Shown: positions 15,053 through 24,472, counted from the stretch's first letter. The stretch is 32,670 nt of DNA from an uncultured Porphyromonadaceae bacterium (GCA_947175215.1 CAMWLR010000021.1:1-32670), one strand, 5' to 3'. Numbers and translations: made by a program. The notes: generated from the letters alone by a model not told the origin.

Positions 15053-16123
15053 ATGCGCAGTCCACGCAAAGCATATCTGCTTCTTGAAGACGGCACTCTT
15101 TTCGAGGGCAAATCTTTTGGTTATGAAGCCCCCGCTGCCGGGGAAGTGGTGTTTAACACCGCAATGACGGGTTATCCCGAGAGTTTGACCGACCCCTCAT
15201 ATGAGGGCCAGATTCTGGTCACCACATATCCCATTTTAGGAAATTACGGCGTCCCCCCCGAAAGGGAAAAGGACGCCGTTAGTGAATTTCTCGAGAGCTC
15301 AAAGATCCATTGCTGCGGCATCATCGCCCAGGATTACAGCTGGGAACCGAGCCACTGGCTGTCGACGCGCTCGCTCGATCAATGGCTTCGTGACGAGAAG
15401 ATCCCCGGTATCTATGGCATCGACACCCGCGCGCTGACCAAACACCTGCGCGAAAAAGGTTCGATGCTCGGCAAGATCTATTTTGACTCGCCCGATGAGA
15501 TCGAGTTCTCAGACCCCAATATCGAGAATCTAATCGCAAAGGTAAGTTGCGACGACGTCGAGGTCCACGGTCAAGGCGACAAGACTGTCGTGCTGGTCGA
15601 CTGCGGCACCAAATACAACATCATCCGCTGTCTCACCCGTCGCGGCGTCAAGGTGATCAGAGTACCTTGGGATTATGATTTCAACACCATCCCATACGAC
15701 GGCCTCTTTATCTCTAACGGCCCCGGTAACCCTGATTTTGCCGAAGCTACGGTCGCCAACATCCGCAAGGCGATGGAGAACGGACGCCCCATCTGCGGCA
15801 TCTGCATGGGTAACCAACTGCTCGCCAAAGCCGCCGGCGCAAAGACTTACAAGCTCAAATACGGTCACCGCAGCCACAATCAGCCGGTGCGTCTCGAGGG
15901 GACAAACACCTGCTACGTGACATCGCAGAATCACGGGTATGCCGTAGATCAGTCGACCCTCCCCACCGATTGGGAACCGATGTTTACAAACATGAACGAC
16001 GGCACCAACGAGGGTATCCGCCACAAGACCAAGCCCTACTTCTCGGCACAGTTTCACCCCGAGGCCTCATCAGGCCCGCGCGATACAGAGTTTATTTTCG
16101 ATAAGTTTATCGAAATGCTTTGA
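15053..16123 (+). CDS. carA: Carbamoyl-phosphate synthase small (glutaminase) subunit
   Basis: A 356-residue subunit that hydrolyses glutamine and passes ammonia to CarB. The N-terminal CPSase_sm domain shows LEDGTLFEGKSFGY, VVFNTAMTGYPESLTDPSY and GIYGIDTRALTKHLR. The C-terminal class I amidotransferase domain has GLFISNGPGNPDF, nucleophile Cys251 in CGICMGNQLLA and the His335/Glu337 pair in QFHPEASSGP. GICMGNQ replaces the common GICLGHQ. The frame is open back to 14903, but the promoter box at 15011-15018 and the family length favour ATG 15053. Its TGA lies 41 nt before the chosen carB ATG. It makes carbamoyl phosphate for pyrimidines and arginine. Confidence 0.95.
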   Translation: MRSPRKAYLLLEDGTLFEGKSFGYEAPAAGEVVFNTAMTGYPESLTDPSYEGQILVTTYPILGNYGVPPEREKDAVSEFLESSKIHCCGIIAQDYSWEPSHWLSTRSLDQWLRDEKIPGIYGIDTRALTKHLREKGSMLGKIYFDSPDEIEFSDPNIENLIAKVSCDDVEVHGQGDKTVVLVDCGTKYNIIRCLTRRGVKVIRVPWDYDFNTIPYDGLFISNGPGNPDFAEATVANIRKAMENGRPICGICMGNQLLAKAAGAKTYKLKYGHRSHNQPVRLEGTNTCYVTSQNHGYAVDQSTLPTDWEPMFTNMNDGTNEGIRHKTKPYFSAQFHPEASSGPRDTEFIFDKFIEML

Positions 16124-16164
16124 CCACAGATTTTTCATCCACCTATCCCCCAACATCATCAAAG

Positions 16165-19100
16165 ATGAATCCCCAACAGTCCAAAATAAAGAAAGTTCTG
16201 CTGCTCGGCTCGGGCGCCCTTAAAATCGGCGAGGCCGGCGAGTTCGACTATTCAGGTTCACAGGCCCTCAAGGCCATGAAAGAGGAGGGCATCACCACGG
16301 TGCTGATCAATCCTAACATCGCGACGGTGCAGACCTCTGACGGGTTTGCCGACAAGATCTACTTCCTCCCCGTCACCCCATACTTTGTCGAGCGCGTCAT
16401 CGAGAAGGAACGCCCCGACGGCATCCTGCTGAGTTTCGGCGGCCAGACCGCCCTCAACTGCGGCGTCGAACTGTATGACAGTGGAGTGTTGGAGAAATAT
16501 GGTGTCGAGGTGCTCGGTACACCCGTGCAGGCGATCAAAGACACCGAGGATCGCGAACTCTTTGTAAAGAAACTCGACGAAATAGACGTCAAGACCATCA
16601 AGAGCCAGGCGGTCGAGACCACGGCGGCAGCCCTCGCGGCGGCCGAGAAACTCGGTTATCCGGTGATCGTCCGCGCAGCCTACGCCCTGGGTGGTCTCGG
16701 CAGCGGTTTCTGCGACACCCCCGAGCAACTGGTGGCCCTGACCGAGAAAGCATTCTCATTTTCACCGCAGGTGCTGGTCGAGAAGTCTCTTAAAGGTTGG
16801 AAAGAGGTGGAGTATGAGGTCGTCCGTGACCGCTATGACAACTGCATCACGGTCTGCAACATGGAGAACTTTGATCCGCTGGGAATCCACACCGGCGAGT
16901 CGATCGTGGTCGCTCCCTCGCAGACCCTATCGAATGACGATTACCACTACCTGCGTCAGCTCGCCATCAAGATCATCCGTCATGTCGGCATCGTGGGTGA
17001 GTGTAATGTACAATACGCCTATGACCCTGACTCGATGGACTATCGCGTCATCGAGGTAAATGCCCGACTTAGCCGTTCGTCAGCATTGGCCTCAAAGGCC
17101 ACCGGCTATCCCCTGGCGTTTGTCGCCGCCAAATTAGGTCTCGGTTACGGCCTCTTTGATCTCAAGAACTCTGTGACACGCGAGACATCGGCATTCTTTG
17201 AGCCGGCCCTCGACTATATCGTCTGCAAGATTCCGCGCTGGGATCTCGGTAAGTTCCACGGTGTCCGCCGCGAAATCGGCTCATCTATGAAGTCTGTCGG
17301 TGAGGTCATGGCCATCGGGCGCACCTTTGAGGAGGTTATCCAGAAGGGTCTGCGCATGATCGGTCAAGGTATGCACGGGTTCGTAGAGAACCGCGAACTT
17401 AAGATAGAAGACATAGATCAGGCCCTGTCAGAGCCGACAGATAAACGTATATTCGTTGTCGCCAAAGCGATGATGGAGGGGTATAACGTCGACCGCATAC
17501 ATCAACTCACCAAAATCGACCGCTGGTTTCTTGAGAAGCTCCACAACATCATCGTCACCGACTCTGAGCTGCGCGGTTATGACGAACTGACCAAACTCCC
17601 CGACGAACTGTTACGCACGGCAAAAGAGCAGGGCTTCAGCGACTTCCAGATCGCCCGCGCCGTCAAGAAAGAGAACCTCGATGTTACCGGCGCAGACAAC
17701 CAGGAGGTCAGAAAGCTCCGCAAGGCAAAAGGTATTCTACCCGTGGTCAAGCAGATAGACACGCTGGCTGCTGAGTATCCGGCCCAGACCAACTATCTCT
17801 ATCTGACATACAACGGCACCGAAAACGATGTCAAGTATCTCGGCGACAAGAAGTCGGTGGTCGTGCTCGGATCGGGCGCATACCGCATCGGCAGCTCGGT
17901 CGAGTTTGACTGGTGTTCGGTCAACGCCCTTATGACCGTCAAGAAACAGGGATGGCGCTCGGTGATGATCAACTACAACCCCGAGACCGTCTCTACAGAC
18001 TATGATATGTGTGACCGCCTCTACTTTGACGAACTGACATTTGAGCGCGTGATGGATATTCTCGACCTCGAGATGCCTCACGGCGTAATCCTCTCAGTGG
18101 GCGGTCAGATACCCAACAACCTCGCTACGCGTCTCGATGACGAGGGTGTCAATATCCTCGGCACACGTGCGTCATCTATTGACAATGCCGAGGATCGCCA
18201 CAAATTCTCGGCCATGCTCGACCGCATCGGCGTCGATCAGCCTCGCTGGCGCGAGCTAACCAGTTTTGCCGACATCGATGATTTCATCAAGGAGGTAGGT
18301 TTCCCCGTCCTTGTCCGCCCCAGCTATGTGCTGTCGGGCGCGGCGATGAATGTCTGCTCAAACGAAGAGGAGCTCCACCGCTTCCTCAAGCTGGCGGCCA
18401 ACGTCTCTAAGCAACATCCTGTGGTGGTGTCTGAGTTTATTCAGAACGCCAAGGAGATAGAGATGGATGCCGTGGCCCAGAACGGCGAGATTAAGGTCTA
18501 TGCGATATCCGAACATATCGAGTATGCCGGCGTACACTCGGGTGACGCCACCATCCAGTTCCCCCCGCAGAAACTCTATGTCGAGACAATGCGCCGCATC
18601 AAGAAGATTTCGGCCAAAATCGCAAAAGCCCTCGACATCTCAGGCCCGTTCAACATCCAGTTCCTTGCCAAGAACAATGATATAAAGGTAATCGAGTGTA
18701 ACCTGCGTGCATCACGCAGTTTCCCCTTCGTGTCTAAGGTCATCAAGCTCAACTTTATCGACCTGGCCACAAAGGTGATGCTCGGCCTCAATGTCGAGAA
18801 ACCCAGCAAGAGCCTCTTTGATCTCGACTATGTCGGTATCAAAGCCTCACAGTTTAGTTTCTCACGACTGCAGGGCGCTGACCCTGTGCTGGGTGTTGAC
18901 ATGGCTTCGACCGGTGAGGTCGGCTGTATCGGCGATGACACCTCTGAGGCAATCCTCAAGGCGATGCTCTCTGTCGGTTACAAAATACCCCGCAAGACCG
19001 TGCTGCTCTCGACCGGTACTCCCCGTCAGAAAGCCGATATGCTCGATGCGGCACACCGTCTACACAACCACGGATTCACCATCTACGCCACCGAGGGTAC

Positions 19101-19398
19101 ATGCCGGTTCCTCAACGAGAACGGAATCCCCGCAATCCGCGCATACTGGCCCACACAGCCCGAGAGCAAACCGCAGGTATTGCAGTTGCTTCATGACAAG
19201 AAGGTCGACCTCGTTGTCAACCTCCCCAAAAATCTGTCATCGGCCGAACTGTCAAATGGCTACAAAGTACGTCGTGCAGCCATCGACCTCAACATCCCGT
19301 TGCTGACCAATGCCCGACTTGCCTCGGCCTTTATCGACGCATTCACCACCCTCTCTCCCGCCGACATCCAGATCAAGTCATGGGACGAATATAAATAA
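16165..19398 (+). CDS. carB: Carbamoyl-phosphate synthase large subunit
   Basis: A 1077-residue protein, matching E. coli CarB in size. It has two homologous ATP-grasp halves. The first starts KKVLLLGSGALKIGEAGEFD and phosphorylates bicarbonate; the second starts VVVLGSGAYRIGSSVEFDW at about residue 570 and phosphorylates carbamate. Each half has its ATP-binding and metal segments (ARLSRSSALASKATGYPLA; NLRASRSFPFVSKV). The C-terminal MGS-like domain (TVLLSTGTPRQKADMLDAA to LVVNLPKN) is the usual allosteric site. ATG 16165 is preferred over a TTG at 16120 that would overlap the carA stop, because the conserved part begins directly after MNPQQSKI. No tandem duplicate or specialised arginine version is seen in the window. 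Confidence 0.96.
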   Translation: MNPQQSKIKKVLLLGSGALKIGEAGEFDYSGSQALKAMKEEGITTVLINPNIATVQTSDGFADKIYFLPVTPYFVERVIEKERPDGILLSFGGQTALNCGVELYDSGVLEKYGVEVLGTPVQAIKDTEDRELFVKKLDEIDVKTIKSQAVETTAAALAAAEKLGYPVIVRAAYALGGLGSGFCDTPEQLVALTEKAFSFSPQVLVEKSLKGWKEVEYEVVRDRYDNCITVCNMENFDPLGIHTGESIVVAPSQTLSNDDYHYLRQLAIKIIRHVGIVGECNVQYAYDPDSMDYRVIEVNARLSRSSALASKATGYPLAFVAAKLGLGYGLFDLKNSVTRETSAFFEPALDYIVCKIPRWDLGKFHGVRREIGSSMKSVGEVMAIGRTFEEVIQKGLRMIGQGMHGFVENRELKIEDIDQALSEPTDKRIFVVAKAMMEGYNVDRIHQLTKIDRWFLEKLHNIIVTDSELRGYDELTKLPDELLRTAKEQGFSDFQIARAVKKENLDVTGADNQEVRKLRKAKGILPVVKQIDTLAAEYPAQTNYLYLTYNGTENDVKYLGDKKSVVVLGSGAYRIGSSVEFDWCSVNALMTVKKQGWRSVMINYNPETVSTDYDMCDRLYFDELTFERVMDILDLEMPHGVILSVGGQIPNNLATRLDDEGVNILGTRASSIDNAEDRHKFSAMLDRIGVDQPRWRELTSFADIDDFIKEVGFPVLVRPSYVLSGAAMNVCSNEEELHRFLKLAANVSKQHPVVVSEFIQNAKEIEMDAVAQNGEIKVYAISEHIEYAGVHSGDATIQFPPQKLYVETMRRIKKISAKIAKALDISGPFNIQFLAKNNDIKVIECNLRASRSFPFVSKVIKLNFIDLATKVMLGLNVEKPSKSLFDLDYVGIKASQFSFSRLQGADPVLGVDMASTGEVGCIGDDTSEAILKAMLSVGYKIPRKTVLLSTGTPRQKADMLDAAHRLHNHGFTIYATEGTCRFLNENGIPAIRAYWPTQPESKPQVLQLLHDKKVDLVVNLPKNLSSAELSNGYKVRRAAIDLNIPLLTNARLASAFIDAFTTLSPADIQIKSWDEYK

Positions 19399-19450
19399 CG
19401 CCCCTACAATCTGACGATCCACATCAGATAACACCCTCCATCAAATACCC

Positions 19451-19491
19451 GAGCCGGGACACGCCATGCGATTGCGTCGCGGTCCCGGCTC
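19451..19491. repeat. Stem-loop after carB
   Basis: GAGCCGGGAC (19451-19460) pairs perfectly with GTCCCGGCTC (19482-19491), a GC-rich 10-bp stem with a 21-nt loop. No T run follows, so it is not a standard terminator; it may stabilise the carB 3' end. Confidence 0.65.
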
Positions 19492-19531
19492 AGCTATTAT
19501 CATGCAATAAGGAAATGATCAGTCACGTGTC

Positions 19532-19563
19532 AAATAAGTGACTGCAATGCAAAATAAGCGACT
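19532..19563. repeat. Imperfect direct repeat, 12 bp, 20-bp period
   Basis: AAATAAGTGACT (19532-19543) and AAATAAGCGACT (19552-19563) differ by one base and are spaced 20 bp start to start. The first copy also pairs through GTGACT with AGTCAC at 19521-19526. The period equals that of the unrelated repeat at 13689-13721. Confidence 0.6.
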
Positions 19564-19585
19564 ATCGGCACAATAGACAAAAGGT

Positions 19586-19634
19586 AAAAAACGCCCATAA
19601 CTCTCTGAGAAATCAGGAAGTTACGGGCGTTTCT
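19586..19634. terminator. Bidirectional terminator between carB and TPR gene
   Basis: ACGCCCATAACT (19591-19602) pairs with AGTTACGGGCGT (19619-19630) with one mismatch. An A run on the left and TTTCTTT on the right give U tracts for both directions, as expected between convergent operons. Confidence 0.82.
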
Positions 19635-19670
19635 TTATCCTATCTTAATGAGATCGGGTAATGTGCGATG

Positions 19671-21335
19671 TTACTCAAATAGATGTGAGTAGCGCGCGAT
19701 CATGTCGTTGAATCGGGTATCGCTGCGTAAGGGTGCGAGAGATACGCGGCCCGTGTCAACGGTGGTCAGTTCATAGAGATTGCCGTAACCCAGTTGCAGC
19801 GCTTTCTCAAGTGCTTTGAATCCTTTGTCGGTTAACTCTGCTTTCTCCTCTTTTGAGAGTGCGGGCAAGGCCGATGCCTGAGCATACAGACAGGCGGCGG
19901 TGAAGTTAAGCGACCCGTCGGTATCCTTAAAGTTGCGGCAAAGGTCGTCGGCCCATTTCACTGCTGCTGTCTTATCTCCTGAAAAGAGCAGCGCAAATCC
20001 GCGATAACTGCGGATCGCGGCCAGCCCGGGGAAAAGCACTTTACTGTCTTCGTCATCAGTCGGGGCCGTCATCGACACCACGCGGTTATACAGCGGGCGG
20101 GCACTTGTGGCGTCTTTCATCCCGTCAACCAAAACCCATGCGCGGTAGATGTAATTCTGCATCACATCAGGATTGTCAATTGTCATGGCAGCATAGATAT
20201 CGTTAGCCGCGTTGTAATCTCCCTCGGAATATTTGACAAGGGCTTTCACAACCTGAAGACGATCAGAGCTAATGCCTCGTATCTCGGCATCCTTGAGGGC
20301 CGCCAGCGCCTCGGTGTTTTTACCCTGAGCATATAATATGCGCGCACGGGTGATGTAGAACTCGCCATTGGCCGGATCCATCATTACAGCATGACTTACA
20401 TTATCCAACGCCTGCGGATAACGGCACAGAGCCAGCTGACACTGGGCCATCGAGTTATACAGGCCGGCATAATCATACATATTCTGGTCTATCAGCTTGC
20501 GATAGTCTGCCAGGGCAGTGACATAATGCTCATGGGCCTGGGCGATGAACGCACGGATGTAATAGAGCATCCCCTGTTGGGGCGCGTATGAGATAGATGT
20601 GCTCAGACCTGTGATAACCGCGGGGTAATCGTCATTCGCCATATCGATGAGTTCCTGAAACGCGCGGCTGTTGTTGTCAATTGAGATCGCCATGAGCAGA
20701 TCCTCGACAGCACCGGTATTGTTACCCTGCATTTTTCTGACCGAAGCACGGCGGATATAGATGTCACTGTCGGCCGACATCATCTCTACGGCACCATCCA
20801 TATATTCAGAGGCGAGCCCGAGATTATTCTCTTTAACGGCCACGCGGGCAAGGCCGGTGAGTGCCTCGACACTGCGCGGGTGCAGCGAGCGCAGGCGGGT
20901 ATAGTCATACTTGGCAGCCTGATAATCGCCTAACTCATATTCCTCGTTAGCCTTTTGATAAAGGGCCATAAATGAGGTAGAATCGAGTTTGAGAGCCGCA
21001 GAGAAATCATCGAGAGCCTGCTGATGCTTGCCGAGCATCTGATAGATATCGGCCCTGAGCATATAGGCCTGAAACCGCAGGTCTCGGTTAGACTCAGGGG
21101 CATATTCGAGGGTCTTGTCGACATCGGCAAGCGCCCTCAGATATTGGTTGAACTTATAATATTCGTTTGCGCGACGCAGATATATCTCGGCATTGCGGGG
21201 ATTGGCGGCAAGTTCTGACGCATAGACCTCGAGCATTGCCTGAGTCATGGGGTTATCGATAGTCTGCTGAGCCTGTACCGACATCCCTGATATAGCTGCG
21301 GCCAGTAAAGAGGCCGTTAATAGTTTCTTCATCAT
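19671..21335 (-). CDS. Secreted tetratricopeptide-repeat protein
   Basis: A signal peptide (MMKKLLTASLLAAAISGMSVQAQ) is followed by about 530 residues of TPR-like helical pairs, for example AEIYLRRANEYYKFNQYLRALADVDKTLEYAPES, ALDDFSAALKLDSTSFMALYQKANEEYELGDYQAAKYDY and PQALDNVSHAVMMDPANGEFYITRARILYAQGKN. The length from ATG 21335 is 554 residues; ATG 21332 is equally possible, and a longer frame to 21362 overlaps kdsA and hides the signal peptide. It should act in the periplasm as a scaffold. It is the last gene of the MFS-rsmE-kdsA unit, 7 nt after the kdsA stop, hinting at a link to envelope assembly. The partner is unknown. Confidence 0.88.
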   Translation of the reverse strand: MMKKLLTASLLAAAISGMSVQAQQTIDNPMTQAMLEVYASELAANPRNAEIYLRRANEYYKFNQYLRALADVDKTLEYAPESNRDLRFQAYMLRADIYQMLGKHQQALDDFSAALKLDSTSFMALYQKANEEYELGDYQAAKYDYTRLRSLHPRSVEALTGLARVAVKENNLGLASEYMDGAVEMMSADSDIYIRRASVRKMQGNNTGAVEDLLMAISIDNNSRAFQELIDMANDDYPAVITGLSTSISYAPQQGMLYYIRAFIAQAHEHYVTALADYRKLIDQNMYDYAGLYNSMAQCQLALCRYPQALDNVSHAVMMDPANGEFYITRARILYAQGKNTEALAALKDAEIRGISSDRLQVVKALVKYSEGDYNAANDIYAAMTIDNPDVMQNYIYRAWVLVDGMKDATSARPLYNRVVSMTAPTDDEDSKVLFPGLAAIRSYRGFALLFSGDKTAAVKWADDLCRNFKDTDGSLNFTAACLYAQASALPALSKEEKAELTDKGFKALEKALQLGYGNLYELTTVDTGRVSLAPLRSDTRFNDMIARYSHLFE

Positions 21336-21342
21336 CAATCTG

Positions 21343-22185
21343 TTATTTGCTGTTAATGGCATTGACCGCCATCCTCAGTACGGTCAGGTTTTCGAGTAAC
21401 TGCGGCAGCAGGTCGAGTCTGAGCATATTAGCCCCGTCGCTCTTTGCCACGGCAGGATTCTGATGTGTCTCGATAAAGATACCGTCACAGCCCACGGCGA
21501 TACCTGCACGGGCGACAGTCTCGATCATATCGGGGCGTCCGCCTGTGACACCGGCTGTCTGATTAGGCTGTTGCAGTGAATGGGTGACATCAAGAATTAC
21601 CGGACAATTGTTTTGCTGCATCTCGGGGATGCCTCTGTAATCGACAATCAGATCCTGATAGCCGAATGTCGTCCCGCGCTCGGTGACAGCCACCGAGGGG
21701 TTACCTGCATCCCTTACCTTAGTGACAGCATGCTGCATTGCCCCCGGTGAAAGGAACTGCCCTTTCTTGATATTGACCATCTTACCGGTCTTGGCCGCAG
21801 CGACCAGCAACGTGGTCTGACGGCAGAGAAAAGCCGGGATCTGCAACATATCGACATACTCGGCAGCCAGGTCAGCCTCAGGTTCGGTATGAATATCAGT
21901 CACGGTGGGTATACCGAAGGTCTCCCCTACCTTACGCAAGATTTTCAAAGCCTCGAAGTCACCGATACCCGTAAAGGAGTCGATGCGCGACCGGTTGGCC
22001 TTGCGGTAACTCCCCTTGAAAACATAAGGGATATTGAGACGCGAGGTGACCTCTACAACCTTTTCGGCTATTTCGAGAGCCATCTTCTCACCCTCGATCA
22101 CACATGGCCCGGCCAATAGGAAGAAGTTGCCGGTAGCTGAGGATTCGAGGTATTGGGTTAACGGTTTATTTTTATCGTATGTCAT
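21343..22185 (-). CDS. kdsA: 3-deoxy-8-phosphooctulonate (KDO-8-P) synthase
   Basis: A 280-residue enzyme condensing phosphoenolpyruvate with arabinose-5-phosphate to KDO-8-phosphate for the LPS inner core. Motifs: FFLLAGPCVIEGE, FKGSYRKANRSRIDSFTG, IGDFEALKIL, TDIHTEPEAD, KKGQFLSPGAMQHAV, TERGTTFGYQDLIVD, DVTHSLQQPN and FIETHQNP. Cys28 in AGPC stands where metal-independent enzymes such as that of E. coli have Asn, so this is probably the metal-dependent class, with later His, Glu and Asp ligands present. The start is ATG 22185; codons upstream to 22191 begin with TTG. It lies 11 nt after rsmE, an operon not otherwise devoted to LPS. Confidence 0.95.
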   Translation of the reverse strand: MTYDKNKPLTQYLESSATGNFFLLAGPCVIEGEKMALEIAEKVVEVTSRLNIPYVFKGSYRKANRSRIDSFTGIGDFEALKILRKVGETFGIPTVTDIHTEPEADLAAEYVDMLQIPAFLCRQTTLLVAAAKTGKMVNIKKGQFLSPGAMQHAVTKVRDAGNPSVAVTERGTTFGYQDLIVDYRGIPEMQQNNCPVILDVTHSLQQPNQTAGVTGGRPDMIETVARAGIAVGCDGIFIETHQNPAVAKSDGANMLRLDLLPQLLENLTVLRMAVNAINSK

Positions 22186-22196
22186 AATCAAATTTA

Positions 22197-22904
22197 TTAT
22201 AATAGCCCGATGACATGACAGGTTTGCAAGGCTACAAGGGCAGCCGTCTCGGTGCGCAGCCGCGCATCTCCGAGAGAGACAGGTGTGAACCCTGCATCGA
22301 GTGCCATCTTTATCTCTTCGGCCGAAAAGTCTCCCTCAGGCCCGATCAGTATCACCGTGTCATAACCCGGCTTATACTCACGTGAGAGCAACCGACGCTC
22401 ACCGTCATCAACGCAGTGGGCAATATATTTATTGGGAAATCCCTTATACTTGTCGATAAAACGCGCAAACGGGGTTATCTCCTCAATCTCCGGCAGAGCG
22501 GATTTAAGACTCTGTTTCATCGCCGACACAGCCGTCTTTTCGAGGCGCTCGCGCTTGATCTCCTTACGTTCTGAGAACCGGCACAGCAGTGGTACGAAAC
22601 CATCCATCCCGATCTCAGTCCCTTTCTCGACCAACCACTCCATACGATCCATATTCTTGGTGGGGGCAACGGCAAGGATAAGTTTGCCGGTCCAGTATGG
22701 CTCTAACTCGGTGCGGCTGACTATCTCTACCATAGCCCGCTTGGGGTGTGGATCAATGAGGCGGACCGTATAGAGACCACCCTTGCCGTCAATTACCTCA
22801 AACATATCGCCGGCGGCATGTCTGAGGACTCTGACGCAATGCCCCGACTCAGCCTCGGGCATAACAGGGGTCTGCTCTATGTCAGGACAATAGAATCTTA
22901 TCAT
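22197..22904 (-). CDS. rsmE: 16S rRNA (uracil-1498-N3)-methyltransferase
   Basis: A 235-residue SPOUT-class enzyme that methylates U1498 of 16S rRNA using S-adenosylmethionine. The N-terminal PUA-like part has GHCVRVLRHAAGD. The methyltransferase part shows LAVAPTKNMDRMEWLVEKGTEIG, then the trefoil-knot SAM site: VILIGPEGDFSAEE and SLGDARLRTETAALVAL. The length equals the family norm. Its ATG shares one base with the stop of the MFS gene (TAATG at 22906-22902), so translation is coupled. Confidence 0.95.
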   Translation of the reverse strand: MIRFYCPDIEQTPVMPEAESGHCVRVLRHAAGDMFEVIDGKGGLYTVRLIDPHPKRAMVEIVSRTELEPYWTGKLILAVAPTKNMDRMEWLVEKGTEIGMDGFVPLLCRFSERKEIKRERLEKTAVSAMKQSLKSALPEIEEITPFARFIDKYKGFPNKYIAHCVDDGERRLLSREYKPGYDTVILIGPEGDFSAEEIKMALDAGFTPVSLGDARLRTETAALVALQTCHVIGLL

Positions 22905-24292
22905 TACTCCTTGTCATTGACAAATCCGGCAGGGAGTGAATCGCGATTGGCAGCCTCAGCCAGCGATACCTCCTCTTTATTATTCTTAGAGGGATCACGG
23001 AACGCAAACCAGAAGAGCACGGCAACCACAAGAGCGTATCCGGCGAAGATAAACCATGTCGACTGCCAGTCACCCACCAGGACATTGTTCTCCCATTTGC
23101 AGAAATGGTCTACCACACGACCGGCCAGCAACGTACCGATCGTAGCACCCAATCCGTTGGTCATCAACATAAAGAGACCTTGGGCCGAGGCCTTGCTTGA
23201 CGGGTCACACTCACTGTCGACATACAGACCGCCCGACACGTTGAAGAAGTCAAAGGCCACACCGTATACGATACATGACAGGAAGAATAGTATTACGCCG
23301 GGGAAAGTAGGTGTCCCGAGACCAAACAGGCCGAAACGCAACACCCACGCCGTCATAGCCATCAGCATCACAGTCTTGATACCGAACCGGCGCATAAAGA
23401 ACGGAATCAGCAGTATACACACTGCCTCACTCACCTGTGACAGCGACACAAGCATCGTGGCGTTATTGGCCGCAAAACTGTTGGCGATCACTGCTACCTG
23501 ACTGCTCTTGAAACTCGTCAGGAACGGACCGGCAAAACCGTTAGTGACCTGCAGCGACATACCGAGCAACATCGAGAAGATAAAGAACATCGCCATCTTG
23601 CGCTGCTTGAAGAGTTTGAACGCCGACAGGCCGAGCTGCTCGGTGAGCGACTGACGGGGCTTGGCCACAAGTTTGCACTGGGGAAGCGTGAAACAATAGA
23701 GAAACAGCAACACGCTCAGGACACCCGAGACAAGAAACTGCATGTAGGTATACTGAAACTTATAATCGTTCTGACCTAAGGTAAAACCAAACGTGCCGTC
23801 ATGCCAGGTCGCACAGTTGACAAACCACATTGTGGCGATAAAGCCCACGGTGCCGAGTACACGTATCGGCGGAAAATCCTTGACAGTGTCGAGCCGATTA
23901 TCTTTAAGTATGGTGAAGGCCGCTGTGTTTGACAACGCGAGCGTGGGCATATAGAATGCCACACTTATCGTATAAACCGTCATAAACAGGGCCTTATCGG
24001 GCATCGGATAGGTATAACCGAGCCAACACAGGTATATCATCGACAGACCGGCAAGCAGATGACACAAGCCCAACAGACGCTGAGGCTGGATATACTTGTC
24101 AGCGACTATACCCATCAGTGTGGGCATAAATATGGAGACAATCCCCTGAATGGCATAAAACCAGGGAATCTCAGCACCCATCCCGACCTCCTGCCGACCG
24201 AGATAGTTGCTCATACAGGTCAGGTATGCGCCCCATACGGCGAACTCAAGAAAGTTGAGTACCGAGAGACGTGTCTTGATATTTGCCGTCAT
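22904..24292 (-). CDS. MFS transporter, nucleoside permease-like
   Basis: From ATG 24292 the protein has 463 residues and about 12 membrane helices. It starts MTANIKTRLSVLNFLEFAVWGAYLTCMSNYLG, a pattern of the NupG-type nucleoside:H+ symporters widespread in Bacteroidota, with AIQGIVSIFMPTLMGIVADKYIQPQRLLGL as the first cytoplasmic loop. The frame continues upstream to 24457, but that part is AT-rich promoter sequence with a -7 box. The substrate is inferred to be a nucleoside and could be another small solute. It is the first gene of the operon with rsmE, kdsA and the TPR protein, overlapping rsmE by 1 nt. Confidence 0.85.
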   Translation of the reverse strand: MTANIKTRLSVLNFLEFAVWGAYLTCMSNYLGRQEVGMGAEIPWFYAIQGIVSIFMPTLMGIVADKYIQPQRLLGLCHLLAGLSMIYLCWLGYTYPMPDKALFMTVYTISVAFYMPTLALSNTAAFTILKDNRLDTVKDFPPIRVLGTVGFIATMWFVNCATWHDGTFGFTLGQNDYKFQYTYMQFLVSGVLSVLLFLYCFTLPQCKLVAKPRQSLTEQLGLSAFKLFKQRKMAMFFIFSMLLGMSLQVTNGFAGPFLTSFKSSQVAVIANSFAANNATMLVSLSQVSEAVCILLIPFFMRRFGIKTVMLMAMTAWVLRFGLFGLGTPTFPGVILFFLSCIVYGVAFDFFNVSGGLYVDSECDPSSKASAQGLFMLMTNGLGATIGTLLAGRVVDHFCKWENNVLVGDWQSTWFIFAGYALVVAVLFWFAFRDPSKNNKEEVSLAEAANRDSLPAGFVNDKE

Positions 24293-24366
24293 ATTTTTCA
24301 AGGATTTGTGATTTGCGGTTGATGACTGGTCATTATTATAGAGGGATACACCCTCTTTACAATTGG

Positions 24367-24400
24367 CAAAAGTAATAATTTTTTTTGTGGTAAATACAAA
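24367..24400 (-). promoter_or_regulatory. Promoter of MFS-rsmE-kdsA-TPR operon
   Basis: On the minus strand TACTTTTG (24374-24367) matches TAnnTTTG; a TTTG (24400-24397) lies 22 nt upstream, slightly long. The expected leader to ATG 24292 is about 65-70 nt. Confidence 0.55.
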
Positions 24401-24427
24401 ACTACTCTTAAATTTGTCAAAATTCAT

Positions 24428-24435
24428 TAACTTTG
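24428..24435 (+). promoter_or_regulatory. -7 box of the AI-2E permease gene
   Basis: TAACTTTG followed by GC, 37 nt before ATG 24473. No TTTG is found at the right distance (the nearest is only 11 nt away). No other clear box is seen before the terminator at 31105-31153, so it may drive the whole 24473-31080 group. Confidence 0.55.
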
Positions 24436-24472
24436 CCGTATCAAATTTCCCAACCAATCTGCTGTCACTGCA

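Noticed and set aside
16120-16164. TTG start for carB overlapping the carA stop
   Set aside because: The extra 15 residues are not family-like; ATG 16165 gives the normal CarB length.
24293-24457. Longer N-terminus for the MFS transporter
   Set aside because: The region is AT-rich and contains the -7 box at 24367-24374; the family N-terminus begins at ATG 24292.
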